From the NCBI GenBank assembly GCA_034336665.1, contig CM067572.1, positions 3,836,286 to 3,900,285 of the forward strand: a DNA stretch of 64,000 bases. Direction: 5' to 3'. A program made the translations under genes and the position numbers. Below, in pieces: positions 1-12,052 of the stretch. The notes under the pieces were generated by a model. That model saw only the letters and a program-made list of their open reading frames with translations. It was not told where the DNA came from and did not search any database. Position 1 is the first letter of the stretch, and each line of letters starts with the position of its first letter. This DNA comes from Luscinia megarhynchos. Taxonomy: Eukaryota; Chordata; Aves; Passeriformes; Turdidae.

Positions 1-3000
1 CGCTTGCCTTGCACCTTGTTGCTATGTCCTGCACTCCAGAAATGTCAATTAATGCACATAAATAGTGCTCCTGAAAAGAGAGAAAACAGCTTCTGGGCAG
101 TTTGGGAGTCAATGCTCATTGCAAATTGATGGCTGAGGTGGCATCAGTGCCATTAATGACAAGTACTTTCCTTGCTGAGTTTTTCCTTTGATTCAAGCTC
201 TGAGATTCTCCTGATGAAGGACATCTACTAACCATTAACTTTATCAATGACATAACTAATCATTAAAACTAACAGTTGTAGCCCGCAGTTGGGTCCTGTA
301 ATGATTTGGGTTCTGCTGGAAGGAAAATGCAACAGCTGCATTGCTGTTCCTGTGCTTCAGTTTTGTGTGACTCTGAAAAATATCTGCAGAAAGGACAATG
401 CAATGGTTTTCCAGTAATGCATATTTTAGTCCAGCTTGCCTATTTGGCTTTATTTTCTTAATAAAGTCTAGTAAAGATGAGGGGGATGATAACAAAGGAA
501 AATTATTAAATTACGTCTGTCTTTGAAAGCTGAGTGGTATCAGCTGATAGAGGAGGAAGAAACAAAGATCAAGGGAACAAAAAAAAAGTGGAAAAATGGG
601 AATTAAAAGTAGCAGCCTGAGTTGTCACTAAAATAAGAGATGATCTTTTGGAAATCTTGAGTTACATTTTTGGAGGGTGGGAAGGGAAAAAGTCAAAACA
701 GCTGGTCTGGAGTTGGAAGGGGAATGAAGCTGGTGTGTTTTGGCTTCTAAATACTGTACATTGCTCCTTGGATCTGTTTTTGAACTCTGTATGTTTACAG
801 AGTTCTGTATGTTTTGTTAAAAACAATTAGCAATGGTTGAAAAGAAAGAGGGAAGAAAACAGACACTTCTGTTTTCATAGGATATATACTGGACTGAAAA
901 ACATCTGCTAATCTTTTTCTGTAAAGAAAAGTTAATGTTTTGTGGCCAGCGCATGGCCACGGTAATCCAGAAAAACTGGTTTCTCCACATGGCTCTGCCA
1001 CAGTTTCTTTTAAGAGACCCGGGGCAGTGCTTGCTCTGGTCATCAGTGCAGGAGTCAGTCAGTTTATGTTTGCTAGTCACTGAAGCAAACAGGGATGTCC
1101 TAAGAAAACTCCTAACGCCCTGGTGTGTTTGTTTCCCCCTACCCACTTCAGTCGTGCCAGTTTGTGTACTTTTTCTTTGTCTTTGGCACATCGGTTTATT
1201 TTACAAAGTATAAATCTCAGCAGCACACAGTCCCCTGCCACAGAACATCTTCTCTGAGGTCCTGACAGTCAACAGGGACGGGAAAAAGACAATCCTGCAG
1301 TTCTGCCCAAGCTGTAATGTGCTCAGCACTTTCAGAGAAGAGAAAGCTAGTGCAGTTGTAGTGTCTGTATGAGGAGAGGTGTGTGGAACGGAACCTGGGC
1401 TGACACAGTGTCATTTTTGATGTAGACTCTCAGCTTGAAAAACAGGCACCACATGATAAATGTGCTTAAATTTCAACTTTACCTTATCTGAAAACTGTAT
1501 AAACTATTAGGCTTCAGCAGTCTGCTTTGAGGGATGGTGTTCTGAAAATCTAAGAGCAAAGAAATCAACTAGATACCTGTTTCATTGAAATAAAATTTTG
1601 ATGACCTGTTTGAAACAGAGGACCATAAATCCTTGTAATGCATTTGGCTGCACACAGAATAACTTGTCTTGCTAGTGACACTCATCATTTACTCTCTTCT
1701 GATTTTCCAGAAACTCTGGTTATGTTACCAGGTTGTGGAAGGAAATTGTCCTGTCTTGGGTCATGCCTGTCTTCTTGCAACAGTGACACAAAAAGGGAAT
1801 AAAATGAGTGCAGTTTTCAAACCAGAAATATGCTCTGTCCTTTTGTCATCCATTGAGTGTTCCAGGAGTAGGAAAACCTGAATAAGTGATGTTTGGGTAG
1901 AGCTGAGGGAGAGTAGGAAGCTCATGGGCACACAAGTTTCAATGGCTCAGTTCAGACGTTATTTGTGATGTGTTCAGGCCTCTCTGGTGCTGCAGTCCCA
2001 GCTTTTTTTGTTTGGGTTGTTATGAAACTATCCCTCATGGACAAAGCAATAGAGAGAAAGGAACAATAAAAAACAAGTCTCCTGGTGCCAGCCCCTGCCT
2101 GTTAGTGCATCACGTGACCCAGCAGGATCATAAATATTTTAGGAAGAAGAAGAAAAACCACCTTAGCAGAGGAATTAACACTGATGTGAATATCTGCAGT
2201 TTCTCTGTCTGTTTTACTGTCCATACTGTGAAGCACATTTGCCCTGTGAATTGTTCCAAATTTCATTTGCTGACAGGAATTACTAGAAAAGCAGCATTTC
2301 ACACACAGTTGCTGCCTGCAGTCCCCAGTCTCCTGGTGCCTTATCCCACGTGGCAATGATGGGACACAGTCACTTGTTTTATTTCAGTGCACTGGAGCCC
2401 CTTTTGTTGCTGTTCAATTACGCTGGTACCAAGTTTGGCGGTTTGGTTTGATTTACAGTTACTGGTACAACTGTACCATGTAGGAGGACCAGAAACCACA
2501 GAACATATATGTGCACTGTCAGGGAATCTGATGTTCAATACAGATTTTTAAAATTTAAAAATAAAAAAGCATTGAACATGCAGAAGGAGGTAATATCCAC
2601 TTGAGGACTGTTAGGATCATCTGGCCTAATTTGGGCAGATGTTTTTGAAACTACCTGGTGAGTGAGCTCATTTCTGCTTTCATATGGAAGATTTAGACTT
2701 TTTTAAAAAGTCTCAGAACTAATGACTATGGACTCTTTTGGTTATTTGGATATTCCTTGTGTTATTCTCTTCAAAATTGTCCTCAGGTAGGAAAAGCAAC
2801 AATCTCCTCTAGAAGGATACTCATTAACTAGTTGGTTTTGAAAGTTAGCTGTTCAAACTGTTGAAAATTAACAAATCTTACCATCTGAAGCTTTTATTCT
2901 GCTGTGACCACATCTATTTGACCTTGCATTTCCATTTAACATACTGTTATTATAATAATACATCTTAAAAGCAGTAATGGAGGTTGTATATGTTTATTGA

Positions 3001-4083
3001 CCTTTAGGAAAATTAAGTCTTTAAATAGATTCTGAAACTTTTATTACTGTAACTGACCCGTCTGATTTGTGGTTTATATAATCTATTTCTTCGGGCAACA
3101 TGAGAGGAACAGGTACAGAAAAGGCACTGCAATGTGGAAAGCTGTGCTGGTGTTTCTGTGTTAGTGATCCACAAGTAGCAGGGGGGGATGGAGAATTAAA
3201 CCTTATGGATTAAAAGAATTTATGGGAAAGAATTTTGAGGAAGTTAGCATAAGTCAGCTTAATATTCCAACCTGTGTTTTTTTCAGATGTGTTTTTGTGA
3301 AGCAGGAACATTAGAAAGTTTTTCTATTCCCTGCTTGCAAATATTAGATCTTAATTTTACATAACTGAAAATGCCCATCTCCATCCTTCTGCCTTACATA
3401 TCTCAGAGTTCTGTTACCTCTCTGCAAGGTGGTAGAAGCACAGAATTTGTGAATGTGTGCAGACTAAGGGCTCCCTTCTCATAAAGCATTGGTTTTGGTG
3501 TTTATGTTCCATCCTGCTGTGCTTTCATCCTGATGTTCTACTCTGTAGATTGGAAGAATCTCCTCAAGGGTACTCTAAAGTCTCATTCTGTAGTCGTGCA
3601 GTGGGTAAAGAAAGTAGCCAAATCTTTCAGCTTCAATATGGTTTTCTCCTTCTTGTGTGAAATCTGAGCTGCTCTGTGTTCTCTCAGAGTGCCTACATTG
3701 CTGTCATTTCACACACACTCATTCCTCACTCTATTTTTCCTTTGTTCCCAGCTTCACAACTGTTTCCATCCCAGCTGTGTGCCTCACAGCAGCTTCCCAT
3801 GTGCTGCTTTCCTCTTAGGCCTTCCTTTAGTTTGCTCTTTCTACAGATCTGCTAACCTTCAGTTCATCTAACTTGAGATTTGCTGCTTTTTTGCTTCATG
3901 TAGACAGAAAGTTCTCAGGAAAAATTACTTTACCTATTTTCACATCCTTTATATTTTTTTGTGATTTATATATTGCCATTAAATAATGAAGACTTTGCAA
4001 CAGCTCATTTTTTTAAAGCCTAAATGGGTATGTTTCTTATGTGTTTAAGCTGTATTAATAACTTTTGATTTTTCCCACTGTAG
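1..4083 (+). other. SEC62: SEC62 intron 1 (partial), no exon seen
   Basis: The stretch is AT-rich with only short open frames and no recognisable protein. It precedes the exon 2 acceptor, so it is the 3' part of intron 1. No GC-rich segment resembling the SEC62 promoter or the first coding exon is present, so these lie left of the window. Confidence 0.75.
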
Positions 4084-4192
4084 GAAGTTGGTGAGCCATT
4101 CAAGGAGGAGAAGGCTGTTGCTAAATACTTGCGCTTCAACTGTCCAACAAAATCCACCAACATGATGGGCCACCGAGTGGATTATTTTATTG
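4084..4192 (+). CDS. SEC62: SEC62 exon 2
   Basis: The exon follows a TAG acceptor and ends before GTAGGG. It encodes EVGEPFKEEKAVAKYLRFNC onward to HRVDYFI, in the N-terminal cytosolic domain. It starts in phase 0 and leaves one base for the next codon. The PFK reads PSK in human. Confidence 0.95.
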
Positions 4193-7100
4193 GTAGGGTT
4201 GCTTTTAACCAGAGAATTCTGGTTTCTTCTAACATTGCGTTTGGAGGGTGGGAGAGGCTGTTTTATTTTTATTAATAGTACTTTATCTAATAGGTACTAA
4301 TCTTACAGTTTGGTTTTGAAAACTTATCTAGGTATTAGGAAGCCATAAAATTAATCTCACTAGCCTGGAGTCAATGCAATAAACTTTTCACTCTGTGATT
4401 TAAAGGTGTGTGATGTCAAGAGGAATATATTTCAGAATAGTGACTAGTCTTACTTGAAAGATTGAAAGGATGTGGGAGATCACATGATGTGGTCAGTGTG
4501 GTTCAAGGAACATAGACTAAATGTTAAAAATAATGCATTTTAATTCAATTTTTTTCCTCTAGCTTCAAAAGCTGTGGATTGCCTCCTGGATTCTAAATGG
4601 GCAAAGGCAAAGAAAGGAGATGAGGCTCTCTTTACAACCCGAGAGTCTGTAGTTGATTACTGCAACAGGTATGACCCAGGCTGCTTCTTCAGTGTCACTA
4701 ATGGCTGTAGTTGTGCAGATGTCACAGTTATTTAGGAACCAATGTAACTTGGGTTTTGTGCATCCTAAACTTTAGTGGTTGTATGCAAAAATAATGACTG
4801 TATTTATATTGCTGTGTTTGAGGGTGGAAATTAGGTAGCTCCACTATTTCTGTTCCAGAAACTCTCTCAGGCTTTCACTGCACAGCTTGGGGCAGCAAAG
4901 TGAAGCAAAGGAGTTTCCTGAATTCTGACAGTATTTGAAGCTGGTAGGGTCAGAGCACTCAAATTTCTCTGTCCCTGCTGTCTGAGGAACAGGATTCTGT
5001 TCTGGTCTCCCTGTTGGGAATTCAGGTGTGCTCCTTTCAAGGATATTTCTAGTTGGTGACAACCTTAAGAATACCAAATACTACATGCTGGTGCCCTGCT
5101 GGCCATATCTTTATATCTCCACACATCAATAGATAATGTATGCACTTGCAATAAGGTCTCTTTGTAGCTGACAGGAAGGTAATACTTGGCATAGGTACCA
5201 CAGTTTCAACAGAGCAGAGCAGTTCAGTTCTGTGCATCACTTAGCAGTGATCTCAGTGAGCTGTATGACCACTTCCTTAGTTTTACTATGAAATATGTTG
5301 ACATGAACTTGAAAATAAATATTGCAGGAATTGCATTAATGGGGAAGATAATTAAATGGATCTGGTGGCTTGCTGCATCCTACATCTTGTGTGCTCATTT
5401 ATATCTGCAAAATGCTGCCTCAGAAAAGTACAGTTTTTACCCAGTTTTGAACAGATGAACCAAAAAAAGCAAAGCAACAGGCAAGACATGGGATAAGTAG
5501 GTCTGGTGTGTGTAGCTGTAAATAGAGCAGGTGATGGTGACCTTGCCTTTCAGTCATGCTGGTCATGATTATGTTAGGGAGATGATCTAGAATGGTGTCT
5601 AAGGACATAATTGAATGTAAATGTTCTCACAGCTGCACTTAAATGAATCATTTAACTTTTTTCGTTTTAAGGCTCCTGAAAAAACAGTTCTTTCATCGAG
5701 CATTGAAAGTGATGAAAATGAAACCTGACAAGGATACAAAGAAAGAAAAGGAAAAAGCAAAGGCTGAGACCGGGAAAGAAGAGGAGAAAAAGAGCAAGAA
5801 GGAAAGTGGCAAAGATGAAAAAGCTAAGAAGGAGAAAGAAAAGGAAAAGAAGAAAGATGGTGAAAAAGATGAGTGTAAGAAGGTAAGTACTATGTGTAAG
5901 AGAAGATAAAAACCATTAATAGATGGTTAAGATTGCACTGGCTCAAAAGTTGGTTGTTCTGAAATATGCTTTGCTTTTTTTTTCCTGTTTTAATCTCTAA
6001 AATATGCTGCTTTTTTTGTTACCTTTTGAATTGGTTTTATTTTGGTCTAGATCAAAAAAGAGGCATCAGTTGATCCTTGTGTATGTATCTTGTCATCTTT
6101 TAATGTGGGCTGAGCTAATCAAAACCTGTTTCTCTCCAGTGGCAGCAGGCAGGGAGGCTGTGTACATCAGTTACCATGGAATGACACATGTGCACGTGAC
6201 CAAACATCCAAACCAGTGCAGCTGCACCAGTGAAACAAACAGTTTTGCAGTGTTTGGTAACAGGAATGTTTGGAATGTCACATTTGGTATTTGGGGCTGT
6301 AACTGGCTGTGTAACAGCACTCCATGACTGCCTGCATCCTGCTTCCTTCTACTTGAGCTTCCAAGTGTAAACTACTGCTGCTGTGCAGGTTTTAATGTGG
6401 TTTGGGTTTGTTTTCACTCCTGATTGGTCTTATTACTTAATTATTATTAGCAGAACAGAATTTCTAAAATATTGGGAAACTGCAGGAGAAAATTTGATGA
6501 GTGAATATGGTTCTTCTACATACAGTGGTCTGAACCAGTGAGAGTTAGTAGGATCGTGGTCCAAAGTTATTCCCATTCAGACATTCCTAAGTGAAATAGT
6601 AGCACATCTAGTGAGAGTTACAGTCTTGTCTACAGAGGTCTGTGTGTCAGAAGAAACCTAAGTGGAGAATAAAAGAATTATAAACAGAACAATCCCACTG
6701 CAGTCCCAGCCCAGTGTAAGATTACCCAAACCCTGAGGTACTTCAAAATGCTGATGCTCCTCCAATCCACTGTCAAGGGAGGTACATTATTAAATGTACG
6801 TTAATTTTTAAACTAATCATTATTTATTGAACAGATATTTAGTGCATATAGCCAGTGGGTAGGAACATGAATGAAACACAGGATCAAAATCACAAAGTTA
6901 ATTTCTCACAACGAAGTAAGCAAAGAGAAGCAAACAGGAGACAGAGAAGAGGAAGCACAAGACCCAAAAAGAGATTGAGGACAAAGAATAAATTGGGTAG
7001 AAACTGGTTCTGCCAGGATGTCCATTTGAGAAATATAGCACTAAAATAGCAAATAATTCTAACAAAGTCAGTGATCCTGAAGTGTTGTTCCCTGTTCTTG

Positions 7101-10100
7101 ATCCCTGTACAGATTCCTGTTAATATCAGCCCAGCTTTGCTGGGCATTTGATGACACAGTGTAATCTTGAAGTCATAGTCTAGTCCTTAGACAGTAAAAA
7201 TAAAATTTCTCTTTATTTATAATTTTCTTTGATTTTTCAGGTGCCCAGTTGGTAATAAATTAGAACAGGAGGAAATAAAGTATCTTTACTTTAAAAAAAA
7301 ACAAAAAACGTGTGAACATGATGTTAAGTTTGTGAAAAGTTATCAGATTAACTATATTAACAGATACTATGAATTAAATAAAAATATATAGGAAAAATAA
7401 TTTACAGTGTTAAATATAGAAATTAAACCATTATTTTTTTGTAAATTATATATATAATTATTTGTATATGTATTTTTAATATACAATGATTTTTATATAT
7501 ACTATATTAGGTATAGGTAAAATATTTATGTTTGTCCTCAGGATGACACCCCAGGAACACCCAAGAAAAAGGAAACTAAGAGGAAATTTAAACTTGAGCC
7601 ACATGAAGACCAAGTTTTCTTGGATGGAAATGAGGTAAGATTTATTGGTGCTTTTCAACTTTGGGTGTCACTATGCTATTGTCAGACAATAGTTTAATTT
7701 ACTGGATTTCTGCACACTCCTTCTTGACATGTTGAAAGAAAAATTAATGGCAATTAATTAATGGCAATGGCTGATCTTGAAACCAGATTTTCAGATATTT
7801 CAAGGAGATTAAAGACAGGTAAACAGAGAACAGTAACTTTTAAAAAATTCCAAAGAAAACTTCCAAACTTCCTTACCAGTAGTTGAGGTGCTGGTGGCCA
7901 TGAGGTGAAATGTTTGTCCTCAGGATGGATTCAGGGGCTTGCCCTGCCTAGGACAGGAGGATGGGACAGAGACTCCTGAGGTCCTTCCAGCCCAACTTAT
8001 CCCACAGCCACTGCCATGCCAAAATTGTTCTAAGCCAAACAAGCCTTCCAGAACACCATGTTCAGTTGCAGGAGTGGAAATAAAAAATATCTGCTTGGCT
8101 TTGTGATCTGAGCAGACAGGTGATCCTTTTGTGAGGCATTCCTGAATGCTCATCCTGTTGCTGTTCTGGAAGACACAGAATTTACCAGCTCTGTAATGTA
8201 CAGAGTTACATTTGTGCTTCTCAAGTTTGGGATGAGTGGTAAGTTTACTGTACTGTGTTGATGCTGTGTGTGGCTGTACTGGAGTCTCCCCCAGGATTCT
8301 TGTGTTCCTTTGGTTATAAAACATACATGGCAGCAACTTCTGTAAATAAGTCACTTCTGCAGAAAATGTGTTTCCCCTTTGTATCTTGATTTTACCTTTC
8401 TCAGTTCTTCTATACTTGCTTTGCTCTGTTTCATCCCATCTCATATAGAGTCACACCAGCTCTGATCCTACTTGTCATCTTTACATGAAGTGCCTATTCC
8501 AAATGAAGTTGCAGCACAGCATCTGCAATATCACAGTATTTACTGCTTGTCTTAACATCAGTTACTTCTCTGTTTATTAATGAGCTGACATTTTCTAACA
8601 ACTGTAATTCACAAGAGCTTTTTTTAAGTGGTATCTAATTTAGAGCCAGTTCTCTTGTATTTGCATTACAGCTGGGTTTTTCCCTTTCCTTCATTATTTT
8701 GCATTTACAAACACTGGATATCACACACTTACTGCCCAGTCTTTAGCTTGCTTGGGCTCACAGAACTGACTGGCAGCAGCTGCACCTGAATACAGTTAAC
8801 TTTGGCACTCTGTGAGAAGCAGAATGTTAAATATTTATTGCATCACATGGAATCACCGCTGCCTTCCAGGTGCCCTTCTGGTAGTTGGGATTGACACATC
8901 TGCAATGAGGGTTGCTGGTTTATAGTAACTCCCAGCTTATTTTCACAGTTAGAAGCTCACATTCAAACTGTTTAGTTCACTAAGAAAAAAAATACCCACA
9001 GATTTTTCTAGGCCAGAAAATCCTGCACTTTATCAAGAAGTTTTTCATTTATGGCTGAGCAGCTCAGATTCAAATGAATCCACAGTTCTCACACAAACTT
9101 TTGGCTCTGAGAGTTGCAACTGTAGACATAGAGATAACAGTGCTGTGGGACAGAGCGGACAGTGCCACTGATCTGAGCCCAGCACAGGGCCTGCAGTGAG
9201 CATTCCAGCTGCATTCTTTGTTCCAGCTATTCAGTCTGGGTGTATTTTTCTTCAAAGCTCATAGGACTTTTTGTTTCCACTTAGTGGACTTGGAAAACTT
9301 CTTAATTCTTTGTTTTGTTTTTTTTTCTTCATGCTGAACAACATTAATGAATAAAGAAAGATACAACCAAACCTTGATTCAGTGATATTTCAGAATCTTT
9401 CCTTTTCCCATCAGTTTTGCTGTCTGATTATTTTCCTCAGGATTGCATTGCACCTGTCAGTTACCCTTCCTAGGGATCACGACCCCTTTGCCCTGCCCGG
9501 GTGCTGACCAGAAGGCCTTTTGTTCAGCACCAAGCATTGCAGCCTGGCAGTGAGTGTTTGGGGGAGGGAATACAGGAGATGTTTATCAGAGAGCTTGTTC
9601 TGAGTGTAAACCACATCATTTCTGTTGTAGGTCTATGTGTGGATCTATGACCCCGTTCACTTTAAAACTTTTGCCATGGGACTTGTACTTGGTAAGTCAG
9701 AGTAGACACAAGTTGTTTATTTCTGTTGCCTTAACCAGTGGGCACATGTGGGTTATGCAAAAATATGAAATCTGTTATGTGTGATACATTTCTGACCCTA
9801 GAACTTTTATTTGTGTAGAATAAGACAAATCAGCTAATTTTATTTTTTAATCTAAAATAGTATAGATGTTTAATGAATCTAAGGTAGCATGAATGAGCAG
9901 TAAGCCTGGAACCTCTGTAAATGTACCAGGAAAAACTAATGATACTTGTCGTGCCTCTGTCCTGCCCTCCCTGCTCAGTGATTGCCGTTATAGCCGCCAC
10001 CCTGTTCCCGCTCTGGCCAGCCGAGATGCGCGTCGGTGTTTATTACCTCAGCGTGGGCGCCGGCTGCTTTGTCGCCAGTATTCTGCTCCTGGCCGTCGGT

Positions 10101-11107
10101 GAGTGTCGGCAGGCGGGGTCTCAGGCCGGAGGCACAGCCCCAGCTCGGAGCTGGGCGGCGCCGCTTCCCAGCGTTGTCCATTCAGCTGCAGCCGGGCGGA
10201 TCCTGTGCGCGCTTCCCTGCGGCCAGCGGGTGTCACAGTTGTGCCACGGGAAGAGACAGAGCTCAGGCTTGTGTCACCTGTTGGTGTTTCCTGTGTAGTG
10301 CAGATTCATTTACTGCCTCTGTTCCAACAAAAGAGTGCAGAACGTACCCAGAACTGCACACAGGAACATATTCGAGGCAAGAATGGTGTCACCAGGGTTT
10401 TAAAGCTTTCTATGGCAGAGGGGTTAAGAGCTAAATGAGAGATAAGATCCATGGTTAGTGGGATGGAGGAGACATGGTAAGAGCAAACTACTCCACAGAG
10501 CTACTGTGGAATGAGTTGTTTCCCCCCAGCATCCCCAGTCCCTGGCTGGGGGTGAGCATTAGCAGTGAACATCTCTTACAGCATGGTTGTATGCTGTGTG
10601 TCTGTAACAAAATCCAAACTCTCCCTTGTTTTCACACAGCTCGCTGCATCCTTTTCCTTATCATCTGGCTCATCACTGGAGGAAGGCATCACTTCTGGTT
10701 CCTGCCAAACCTCACAGCAGATGTGGGATTCATTGACTCCTTCAGGCCCCTGTACACACACGAATACAAAGGACCAAAAGCAGACTTAAAGAAAGAGGAA
10801 AAAGCAGAATCCAAAAAGCAGCAAAAATACGACAGCGAGGAGAAATCAGATAGTGAGAAGAAAGGAAGAGGAGGATGGGAAAACAGAAGGCACAAGGAAC
10901 TCGGGAACAGACGGCTCAGGAGGAGAGCGACATTCAGACACTGACAGTGACAGGCGCGAAGATGACAGGTCCCAGCACAGTAGTGGCAATGGAAACGACT
11001 TTGAAATGATCACAAAAGAGGAACTGGAACAGCAAACAGATGAAGGGGATTGTGAGGAGGAAGAGGAGGAAGATACCGAAAGTGGGCCTTCACATGGAAA
11101 ATCATAA
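4084..11107 (+). CDS. SEC62: SEC62, ER protein translocation factor (exons 2-8; exon 1 outside window; apparent frameshift in last exon)
   Basis: SEC62 is a two-pass ER membrane protein that works with SEC61 and SEC63 in post-translational import of short secretory precursors; it is also an ER-phagy receptor. Spliced exons are 4084-4192, 4563-4668, 5672-5882, 7542-7634, 9631-9691, 9979-10098 and 10640-11107, all with GT/AG borders and compatible phases. The product starts EVGEPFKEEKAVAKYLRFNC, has a lysine-rich linker (exon 4), two hydrophobic segments (exons 6-8), and an acidic cytosolic tail with the LC3-binding motif FEMI. The first ~12 residues (MAERRR... in the family) must lie upstream. 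Ignoring one surplus base near 10861-10866, the full protein would be about 400 residues, against 399 in human. As written, the reading frame shifts there and stops at 10942-10944. Identity is from remembered human SEC62 sequence and is very secure; the status of the frameshift is open. Confidence 0.97.
4563..4668 (+). CDS. SEC62: SEC62 exon 3
   Basis: The acceptor is CTCTAG and the donor GTATGA. The exon encodes ASKAVDCLLDSKWAKAKKGD through VVDYCN and leaves two bases. It belongs to the conserved N-terminal cytosolic domain of the SEC62 family. Confidence 0.95.
5672..5882 (+). CDS. SEC62: SEC62 exon 4, lysine-rich segment
   Basis: The exon begins with RLLKKQFFHRALKVMKMK and continues into a highly charged K/E stretch ending in DECKK before GTAAGT. 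The basic region corresponds to the cytosolic linker before the first membrane segment. An open reading frame begins upstream at 5643, but the part before 5672 is intron. Confidence 0.95.
7360..7512. repeat. AT-rich low-complexity tract in SEC62 intron 4
   Basis: The tract is almost pure A/T, with alternating TATATA runs around 7449-7456 and 7495-7501. It ends about 30 bases before the exon 5 acceptor. It looks like ordinary intronic low-complexity sequence. Confidence 0.7.
7542..7634 (+). CDS. SEC62: SEC62 exon 5
   Basis: This 31-codon, phase-0 exon encodes DDTPGTPKKKETKRKFKLEP and then HEDQVFLDGNE. It is bounded by TCCTCAG and GTAAGA. The TPGTPKKKET motif and the VFLDGNE segment are diagnostic of SEC62. 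Confidence 0.95.
9631..9691 (+). CDS. SEC62: SEC62 exon 6, start of first membrane segment
   Basis: The exon encodes VYVWIYDPVHFKTFAMGLVL plus one base, between TTGTAG and GTAAGT. The hydrophobic end is the start of transmembrane segment 1. Confidence 0.95.
9979..10098 (+). CDS. SEC62: SEC62 exon 7, membrane hairpin
   Basis: The exon encodes VIAVIAATLFPLWPAEMRVG and then VYYLSVGAGCFVASILLLAV, which is most of the two-segment membrane hairpin with the short lumenal loop FPLWPAEMRVG. It is markedly more GC- and CpG-rich than the other SEC62 exons, and that composition continues into the following intron. Confidence 0.95.
10640..11107 (+). CDS. SEC62: SEC62 exon 8 with apparent +1 frameshift
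   Basis: The exon starts ARCILFLIIWLITGGRHHFW and stays in frame through EEKSDSEKK. The written frame then diverges for 26 unrelated residues (beginning GRGGWENRR) and stops at 10942-10944. In the frame reached by skipping one base of the GG in AAAGGAAG near 10864, the family tail resumes: EEEDGKTEG..., then SGGERHSDTDSDRREDDRSQ, then GNDFEMITKEELEQQTDEGD, and the stop at 11105-11107. The tail holds the FEMI LC3-interacting motif. No intron fits at this point. Confidence 0.93.
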
Positions 11108-12052
11108 CTCACTGTGGTTTGGGACTAAGTGTGTGCAAATGGTTGGATTTTCTTTGTTGGCTGATCACCAAAACATAGACCATACAGTAGCATATTTGTT
11201 TGCTGAAATATCCATGTTACCAAACAGTTTTATATCTAGTTCCTTCATTTTTTTTAACCATTAACTTGATTACTCGGTACTATGTTAATCATTAATATCC
11301 ATTTACAGAAGTTTTATCAATTTGACAAGTTTTTTATTGATTGATAGATTGCCCAGATTGTCCTCAAACATAACAAAAGACATCATTTTCTGGTACTTGC
11401 ATAACTGGTCAATTAGTTTAGCTTCTCAAACTTGCTTTTGTAAACCAGGTAAAAGTTGAATGACCAAATCTCAGATTATTCCTAGTTATCCTCATCTGAT
11501 AGTTAGGTAAAGCCCTTCTTAGCCCACAGCCTTCTTGATATTTTTCTTGATTTTGTTTTCAAAAGATTGTGAGAACTTTCATGAGAAAACTAGTTTTAGC
11601 AGAAGTATTTTGCTGACAGTAGAGGAGCTGGTAGTGCTGAATTTGGCTGCAGTGTTCTCTGTTTCTCCAGCCTGTGTGCCAGCAACTGAGGAAATCCAAA
11701 TGGTTTTGTGCATCCAGAGCAGAGAGAGATGTCATCTCCAGCAGGTGAAGGAAGCAGCATGGTTTGGAAATGATGGCTGTTTTCTTTCTCCTGCTCCATC
11801 ATAATTTAAAAAAAATGTATTCTGTACATAATTTACAAATAAAGCAAACCATTTACTTTAACTGCTACTTATTATTTAGAGATTTGATCCAGCATTCAGT
11901 TTGTATTATTGAAGCCATGTTGTGGTGTATCTATCAGAAATGCAAGTCAAGAGGACCTCACGGAGTATTTGTGTATGATTGGTAGCTGTTCCACAGAAGC
12001 TTTAGTTTTGTGCCAACATTCCATGTATTTGAGTAAATTGATCTTTATTAAA
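11108..12052 (+). other. SEC62: SEC62 3' UTR (minimum extent)
   Basis: AT-rich sequence follows the SEC62 stop, with polyadenylation signals AATAAA at 11838-11843 and ATTAAA at 12047-12052. Further AATAAA hexamers at 13468-13473 and 14987-14992 could serve longer transcript forms. The true 3' end cannot be chosen from sequence alone. Confidence 0.6.
11838..11843 (+). terminator. Candidate polyadenylation signal for SEC62
   Basis: This is a canonical AATAAA 731 bases after the restored-frame stop, and the first such signal downstream. A variant ATTAAA follows at 12047-12052. Use is inferred. Confidence 0.45.

Noticed and set aside
7920..8060. Possible LTR or CR1 remnant (GAGGTCCTTCCAGCCCAACT)
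   Set aside because: The phrase resembles repeat tails, but neither borders nor a longer alignment could be supported by eye.
10853..11107. Separate small gene beginning with a GTG at 10853
   Set aside because: It is the SEC62 C-terminus in the shifted frame, not an independent gene.
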